Positions 58,068-64,000 of a stretch of 64,000 nt of DNA are shown in pieces (the stretch's first letter is position 1; each line of letters starts with the position of its first letter). Source of the stretch: Ridgeia piscesae (Eukaryota; Annelida; Polychaeta; Sabellida; Siboglinidae); NCBI GenBank assembly GCA_025642075.2, contig JAODUO010000423.1, positions 213,501-277,500 of the forward strand, written 5' to 3'. The notes under the pieces are model-generated. The model had not been told where the DNA came from. It searched no databases and saw only the letters and a program-made list of their open reading frames with translations. The position numbers and the translations under genes are program-made.

Positions 58068-60179
58068 ATGAAGACTGGGAGGTCTCCACTTGTAGATGCG
58101 CTCCACATCGCTGTCTTGTTGTGTCTCGTAATGGTGGGACACACAGGAAGTGACGTCATTCACAGGACTCTCTCTGCTTGCACCACGTCGCACGGCAACT
58201 ACGGGTCCGAAGCGACGTGCAGCGGCGACAGTGTAATTTCCGTTCCTTTGTCGTTGTCGCCTCGTCTGGTCAAACTAAAGATCACTAATACTAGTCTTGT
58301 TGTGCTGGAAAAAGAAGCGCTATCACATCTGCCAAGAATCGTTAACCTCGACTTGTCTGGGAACCGACTTACCAACTTGAAGCCGGGATGTTTCCGGGGC
58401 CTATCTGTCCTCAGATATCTAAATATTGCATACAATCGACTTTGCTTCGGAGACGATGCGTTTCCGGTAGGTGTCTTCAATGGCATGACGTCATTGCGGA
58501 CCCTCACCATGCACTCGAACCTGTGTCCGAGCGGTCACGTCGACTACCCGGACAAGGCGCTGGGGCAGCTGAGCGCGCTGGAGACTCTGGCCATGAACGG
58601 ACTACCGGACGTTCCGCTCGGACCGGGCTTCGCAAAAATTACGTCACTGCGGTCACTGGAACTGTCCGGCAAACACTGTCACTTGGGAGAGCTGTCGCGC
58701 AGAACCTTCACGAGCCTGACGAACACGAGCTTGAGGTCGTTGTCCGTGCGGGCGTGTGACGTCAGCAGAATTGACCGGCGCGCGCTGACCCCGCTGTCCA
58801 GTCTGGACACGCTAAACCTCGCGTGTAACGAACATGTCGGGTGGAAAAACGCCGTGGCTGCCGTCGGAGCGGCCACGACGACACGACTGGACACACTCAT
58901 ACTGGACAACGTAAACGGGAAGTCCGAACAGGTGGGTCGGATCATGTTCGACAGCGCAACCTTCAGAAGCGTTCGCCGGTTCAGTTTTCGCGCAAACAGC
59001 CTCATATGTATGGACGTCCGGGCTGTGAGCGACTTTCCGATGGTTCGTAGTTTCGCTTTGGGGTACAACCCATGGGATACCATAATACCACGCCATGACT
59101 TCTTAGAGGTGCTGAATACCGTCACCAGCAGCATGACTCTTGACGTGGTGGATATTGGCGATTTCACGTCGAGTTCCTCCGACTACCGCCGTCTCTTCTG
59201 TGAGCCGGACCACGTCGACACAGACGCGTTCTTCCGGGACACACCGACACTTCCGGGCGTCGACTACTCGCGCCGAGCGAAGCCGGCCGGCTACAGACAC
59301 GGCGCCAACGGGAACATTCCGCTATCCGCACTCGTACTCCACGCGGACAACGCTCACTACAAAACTAAGACGTTCACTCTTGGCAAACTGGAGGCAAACG
59401 AATACAGTGACATGGTTTTCTGGAACTTGTCCTTCACCGCAGTGGTCGAACTGAAGGGTCCACTGACCGGACTCAACCGCCTGCAGGTGTTCGACGCCAG
59501 CCACTGTCGCATTCGAAAGGTTCACTCGGGCGCACTCGGCCAGTTGCGCCAGCTAAAGTATCTGTTCCTGCAGTATAACGTCATCGGGGAGGATGGAGAC
59601 GCTCTCGGCGGCCAGTTCCTCGGTCTCCGCGCCTTGCTCAGACTCGATCTGTCACACAACCGAATCACGACCGTCGACCGCGACGCATTTCGCGACCTGG
59701 GAAACCTGACATATCTGAGCCTGCGAGGAAACCGACTGAGTACTCTCGGTTTTGACGTCGCCAGCGTGGCGGCAGGTGTCACCGTCGACGTGTCGTCCAA
59801 CCCCGTCGTGAGCGGACAGCAGGACGTGGCGGGCGAATGCGAGCTGCGGGGAGAATGGACGGAGGAGAAGCCGGCTGACGTCACGCTGGTGTGTGCCTGT
59901 TCTGACGTCACGTTCATCTACCGGCGTCGGTCGACTGGCGTGAGCGTGTCCTTGCCGTGTGTCAACGCTTCCCGGGACGAGGCTGTCTCCGTCATTGACG
60001 ATCGTGTGCGTGGTGGGAGACGGACGGAACGTGTCAACATCGTTGTCGGCGCTGTTACTGTTACCACTGTTGTCGTCATCGTCGTTGCTTCTGTTGTTGT
60101 CGTCCGGCGATTCATGTGTCGGCGTCGACAGTCGGGGAGAAATGTCTTCTACGCCTCGGTCAAATCTACGGTGACGTAA
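58068..60179 (+). CDS. TLR-like leucine-rich-repeat transmembrane receptor without TIR domain
   Basis: 703 codons in one exon. Residues 1-27 look like a signal peptide (ALHIAVLLCLVMVG core). The ectodomain runs from about 36, with a Cys-rich N-terminal cap (CTTSHGNYGSEATC), through at least a dozen LRRs, clearest as LDLSGNRLTNL (about 94), LRYLNIAYNRL and, near the end, LDLSHNRITTVDRDAF and LSLRGNRLSTL. A C-terminal Cys cluster (CELRGEW...CACSD...CVNAS) follows. Residues about 657-679 form one membrane span, then a basic stop-transfer and a 24-residue tail. The tail holds VFYASV (Tyr695), which fits both ITIM (V-x-Y-x-x-V) and YxxPhi sorting consensus. Location: plasma membrane, type I. Role inferred: recognition receptor with inhibitory or adaptor-dependent signalling; ligand unknown. 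Third positions are GC-rich, unlike the flanks. Start chosen as the first ATG after the acceptor at 58058. Confidence 0.88.
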   Translation: MKTGRSPLVDALHIAVLLCLVMVGHTGSDVIHRTLSACTTSHGNYGSEATCSGDSVISVPLSLSPRLVKLKITNTSLVVLEKEALSHLPRIVNLDLSGNRLTNLKPGCFRGLSVLRYLNIAYNRLCFGDDAFPVGVFNGMTSLRTLTMHSNLCPSGHVDYPDKALGQLSALETLAMNGLPDVPLGPGFAKITSLRSLELSGKHCHLGELSRRTFTSLTNTSLRSLSVRACDVSRIDRRALTPLSSLDTLNLACNEHVGWKNAVAAVGAATTTRLDTLILDNVNGKSEQVGRIMFDSATFRSVRRFSFRANSLICMDVRAVSDFPMVRSFALGYNPWDTIIPRHDFLEVLNTVTSSMTLDVVDIGDFTSSSSDYRRLFCEPDHVDTDAFFRDTPTLPGVDYSRRAKPAGYRHGANGNIPLSALVLHADNAHYKTKTFTLGKLEANEYSDMVFWNLSFTAVVELKGPLTGLNRLQVFDASHCRIRKVHSGALGQLRQLKYLFLQYNVIGEDGDALGGQFLGLRALLRLDLSHNRITTVDRDAFRDLGNLTYLSLRGNRLSTLGFDVASVAAGVTVDVSSNPVVSGQQDVAGECELRGEWTEEKPADVTLVCACSDVTFIYRRRSTGVSVSLPCVNASRDEAVSVIDDRVRGGRRTERVNIVVGAVTVTTVVVIVVASVVVVRRFMCRRRQSGRNVFYASVKSTVT

Positions 60180-60202
60180 ATCAATCCCCGGTCAATAGAA
60201 GA

Positions 60203-60308
60203 GGACGCTGTGGAGCTAAGCAAGCTGGGGACTCTGGCCGTGAACGGACTGTCGAAAGTTCCCCTTGGACCGGACATCGCAAGGATGACGTCACAGTTGG
60301 CATTTAGT
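60203..60308 (+). pseudogene. Fragment duplicated from the LRR receptor coding region
   Basis: It reads LSKLGTLAVNGLSKVPLGPD followed by IARMTS, parallel to the receptor's LSALETLAMNGLPDVPLGPG and FAKITS (58563-58647), with high nucleotide similarity (GACTCTGGCC-TGAACGGACT). The frame is open to a TAG at 60330-60332 but has no start and only about one LRR. It is either a relic of a neighbouring paralog or a local duplication now in the 3' untranslated region. Confidence 0.75.
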
Positions 60309-60343
60309 CACCGCGTCAGCGTCCACCCCTAGACGACAACAAA

Positions 60344-60455
60344 GGCTAACTAAAAAGGCTAACTAAAAAGGCTAACTAAAAAGGCTAACTAAAAAGGCTA
60401 ACTAAAAAGGCTAACTAAAAAGGCTAACTAAAAAGGCTAACTAAAAAGGCTAATT
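60344..60455. repeat. 13-bp tandem repeat, about 9 copies
   Basis: Nearly perfect copies of AAAAAGGCTAACT directly after the LRR fragment. The last unit has TAATTAC in place of TAACTAA. Confidence 0.95.
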
Positions 60456-60932
60456 ACAAACCAATCACACCTTGCGGTGTGATGGAGTTATTGTGTTCTA
60501 ACCGGATAAGATGTATCCCGTGTACACCGTTGACTTATGACGTATGTGCTTACTGTGTTCCTTGTGTGGCCAATGCCCAGTTGCGCAAAGTAAAACGGGT
60601 GCTTCGTGGTTCTGCTAAGAGGCTGTTACTCCTGTCTCGAGTCCGGACAGCGATGTCTCTGTGTATAAAACACGTGTCGACGCAGTAAACGTGAACCTCG
60701 CAAGATACTGTTGTTCACCAATGCACAGTAACTATTGCCAGCGAGTGTAACTTTAAAATGACTTAGCACTACGCACATTTTATTCACTCCATTAGTTGAT
60801 GACAGCTCGGCAGGGAAGTTTCAACAGTCGCAGATACATATTTAGAGGTGGTCGGATAAGTTCACGAAGTATCCAAAAACATAAGGCATTACGGTCGGAT
60901 GATTGTGACCTGTCGTCATCTTGTCGCAGAGA

Positions 60933-60938
60933 AATAAA
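60933..60938 (+). terminator. Candidate LRR receptor poly(A) signal
   Basis: AATAAA followed within 60 bases by TCTGTGTTAATG. It is a candidate end of the LRR transcript, about 750 bases after the stop codon. Confidence 0.35.
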
Positions 60939-60959
60939 ACCGAACTAGGGAGTATACAG

Positions 60960-61654
60960 TGGGCAGTGAAACGGTTCTGTGTTAATGCGCACCAGACAAG
61001 GGTACTAGAGCTGGCGGTGTGGTGGGCATGCCTCATGTTTTGGCAGCTACATTGACAGCTACGTCACGGAATCTATATTTTGTATCGGTCAAAATAGCAA
61101 ATGCCGAAGCACTGATTGGTGGGTGACGTAGGTCTACTGGTTGTCCGCATTTTGCACGTGAACGTCTTCTGAGACCAGAGCTATTAGATAGGGGCCGGGG
61201 TACCCCCCCCCCCGATGGAACCAAATGCGCACAGTTCTCGCTCAACCTCGGACGCCTCGTCGTTTAGTACAGTGTCTCTTTTAAGTTTTTTTTATCCCAC
61301 CCGTTTAAGGGCGTTGTGTGTTGAAGAGCCCCCGCTTGGACGTATTAGCTCTTCTGAAACATTCCAGTTGACAACGGTGCGATACTATAGAAGTAATTTA
61401 AACAGTTTTGTTTTACAATTTGAATGTTAGAACGCATAATGCTCACGTATGCACGTAATGGACTACATAGTATTGTCTGCTTTAACTACTAGGCGCTACC
61501 GCCTTCAACACAATGTTTCTAAACAAATGGATATAATCGATTCATGCATTTATCGAACGAAACGTGCGCGTGTAACGCTGGTAATGTTTGCTGTGATGTA
61601 TACGGAGAATATATTTGAAAAGAAATATTTGTTTATTGTTGATATTATTTTACA

Positions 61655-61724
<70 letters not shown>

Positions 61725-62220
61725 CTGTTATATACAACATTATTTCCGACTGTCACTCGGCTGCGTAACTTCCCCAAGAAGATAGATAGACTGGTGAAAC
61801 ATACGCTTTGCTTATGTAACTCGAAGCCGTCAGAGGGCATCACTGTTTTGATTAATTCACATGTTTACGTGTATAATAATAATAATTAATATTTTATTAT
61901 TATGCATGCTTTTGATAGCGGAAATAAGGTATAGAATATATAAAATTATACACAAAATAATTATATATAAAAAAGTAGAAACAAATGAAATTAAAAACTA
62001 ACAACGCAAAATTGCCATTTCTGTTTATTTGATATGTCACACGATTCAGTTACAGATTATAAGTTTATTTTTTATTTGATTAGTATAGTATTATAATAAT
62101 AATAAAAGGGCGTCCTTATAAAACGTTTTATTACAAATTTGGCCTGAGAACCAATCATCATCTCCCCTATTCTGGACTATTGGCGCACTGGCGGTCACAA
62201 ATGCAGAGCCACTTCCCCCG
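60960..62220. other. Intergenic stretch
   Basis: It contains a C-run (61203-61214), a (TA)n tract at 61657-61721 and an AT-rich tail. An ATG-initiated frame at 61215-61430 (Ser-rich start) has no family match or clear donor. No gene is supported. Confidence 0.4.
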
Positions 62221-62482
62221 GGTCGTATGTAGTGAGACTTCAAAATGGCTGCCATCTCACGGCGCCTGGGTAACCGAGGCAACACGCGGCTGGCAGTATA
62301 GCAAAAACCCGCGCGTTATCGCGGAAGTGACGTAGGTGTAACTAACGCAAAGCACAATTTCCGCCGACATCTACGGCGAAAGGGGAATCGCTCGGGATTA
62401 ACCCGAAACACGACTGCGTGGTGCCGAGGACGACACAAGAGAACGACCGAAATACCAATGACAACGCTATACAAACAACGTG
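62221..62482 (+). promoter_or_regulatory. CpG-rich promoter-like region with possible first exon
   Basis: CG-dense sequence with an AAAATGGCTGCC (YY1-like) motif at 62242 and a perfect RFX X-box at 62270-62283. Downstream, an ATG at 62458 is followed by eight codons (MTTLYKQR) and a consensus donor, G then gtaagt at 62483. This looks like the start of a gene running right beyond the window. The product cannot be named. A minus-strand frame (62285-62091) overlaps it and might instead reflect a divergent transcript. Confidence 0.4.
62270..62283 (+). promoter_or_regulatory. Perfect X-box (RFX-type site)
   Basis: GTAACC-GA-GGCAAC fits GTNRCC, 0-3 bases, RGYAAC exactly and lies about 190 bases upstream of the possible first ATG. 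Such sites often mark ciliary genes; the target gene is outside the window. Confidence 0.5.
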
Positions 62483-62483
62483 G

Positions 62484-64000
62484 TAAGTTGACGCTTTATT
62501 CAAGTTTTAATTACCACGATATGTAGGTTATTGAATTGGCCGGACCTAGGTTCTAGCCTGCCATACAAACCTCCTAGCCACCGCGTGCATGCGTGCGTGT
62601 ATATATGTGTGATGTTATAAACTTGGATAAGGGCTATCGTATCACAACGCATAAGTGTCTTCTGAAAGATTCTTCATCTTGCTGACGAAATCAAACGCAG
62701 AAATTCACATGTAATACATGTGAAATATCCGACCTCAAAAACAATATAATATATATTAAGCCTATGACTCTGACATGAAGTTACTGAGATTTAAGGACAT
62801 TTAACTGGGCGGCCATCTTTAAAATGGCTGCCGTCTCTCAACGCATGTCCATCTGGAGTGCTCCATCTTCAAATGGTTTCCTTGCTATAATTATAGAATA
62901 CAATATCCAACGGCGTTGCTTTTATCAAAAAGTGCATAATATTAACTACGTATCGTAGAGTAGCATGAGATACCTAGGCGCCGTGAGATGGCGCCACTCA
63001 TAATTGTTGGCATAGTCACTAAGTGTCTTCTAGGTACTTGGAATGTTTTTCTTGGAAGTCGAGGAGACAAGCGATAGAACGTAAACATGAACATGCACCT
63101 GATTACTAAAATTAATAATACACTTGGTTGAGTGGATCTGTGAACTGCTGACGTTTTAATTCAAAGTTCAAATCCCACCCCATTAGAATCTTGTTATGGT
63201 TCAGCTAATGTCCAAAAATAGTTAGGTTGAATATACACTTTGATAAATATTGTATTTGTACGCCGAGGGGAGTACACTGCCGTCAACCACCGTCTGACTA
63301 CATCCGACGGCCACTGGCAGGTGTTGTCATTTGGTATAAAACATTTTATCTCGCGACAGTTGGCAAAGTAGTATGTATATCCTATTTTTTGCGTAAACAA
63401 GCTCATATTGATCAACCTTTTATATCAGCGATAACTTTGTAAGTTGTTTAAAAACCGAACCAATGCGCTCTGAATTATCCCAACTGTAGTGGCCATTTTA
63501 ATTCGTCACTGCAGCGTTCCGGCGAGTTTAACGCCTGGAATGTGGACTTATTACACTAAGTTCATTTGTATCACTGATAATATCTTTATTCACATTTCGT
63601 GGAAAACGGTTCGTGCGTAACAGACACGTCTAGTCAATGTGTTCCATTTGCACTACTGGTAATATCTATTTTCACACTTTGTGCATGGACAGCGGCACAT
63701 GCATACTATACAACGTTAGCCATTAATACATTGCTCTACAAAGATAATTATTTATACAATTTATAATCCGATCACATATTCTCAATAAATATACTACTTT
63801 AGGCTTTTGACGTCATTTCGTAGCGTACATGCTAAAAATTGGCAGATCATATGATGAGAGCACATCTGTGAAAAGGCTTTGATCAAATAGTGCATATTCA
63901 TTGTAACCGTTTAAAACATCAGCCATATAATACAAAGTCAGTATTATGATAATTATCTTACATTACAATTAGTTACTTTCAGACACATACACCAGAACAG
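62484..64000. other. Unassigned right end, possible intron
   Basis: No exon recognised. A second pair of YY1-like motifs (GGCGGCCATCTTT and AAAATGGCTGCCG) lies at about 62809-62834, and GAGATGGCGCC at about 62986. The remainder is AT-rich. Confidence 0.4.

Noticed and set aside
58679..59167. 162-codon open frame antisense to the LRR receptor, and other long antisense frames at 58199-59917
   Set aside because: They are shadows of the GC3-rich receptor coding sequence with no family match or independent start signal.

Overview
The window is animal nuclear DNA: AT-rich, with split genes bounded by GT-AG splice sites, long minisatellites, (TA)n and (TG)n runs, SINEs, and decayed LINE, Penelope-like and hAT-like elements. 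Two conserved multi-exon genes could be assembled exon by exon. Their divergence from the vertebrate proteins as I know them, and the repeat content, suggest an invertebrate, probably marine. I cannot fix the phylum from the sequence alone.

Layout. 1-25.3 kb is gene-poor. It is dominated by three minisatellites (27-bp, about 23-bp and 47-bp units) and holds a dead LINE fragment and several inverted repeats. It is probably the first intron of a DRAK/STK17-like kinase, whose first coding exon lies at 25346-25635 (minus) and breaks off at the glycine-rich loop; I found no further kinase exon. A tRNA-Asn(GTT) gene sits at 29460-29533 (minus). MSL1, the scaffold of the MSL histone H4K16 acetyltransferase complex, occupies 30661-37124 (plus): eight coding exons, 479 codons, coiled coil plus PEHE domain. 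It converges tail to tail with WDR12 (53077-40083, minus): twelve coding exons, 436 codons, NLE domain plus seven WD blades, a PeBoW ribosome-biogenesis subunit. WDR12 introns hold two large minisatellites, a GC-AG splice donor fused to one of them, inverted repeats and a Penelope-like relic with a GIY-YIG remnant.

53.5-60.5 kb is an accessory region. A 703-residue single-coding-exon leucine-rich-repeat receptor (58068-60179, plus) has a signal peptide, one membrane span and a 24-residue tail with an ITIM-like tyrosine motif instead of a TIR domain. Its probable 5' untranslated exon is tandemly duplicated. One copy is split by a 2.7-kb element with hAT-like ends that carries two dead LINE pieces. 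A fragment homologous to the receptor's LRR region lies just downstream, which points to local turnover of a receptor family. 60.9-64 kb holds a CpG-rich, promoter-like stretch with a perfect RFX X-box and a possible first exon of a gene lying to the right.

MSL1 (chromatin), WDR12 (ribosome assembly), the kinase and the LRR receptor show no evident shared pathway. The most unusual signals are the 47-bp array, in which variation falls mainly in a hairpin loop, the minisatellite-embedded GC splice donor, and the duplicated and interrupted LRR receptor locus.
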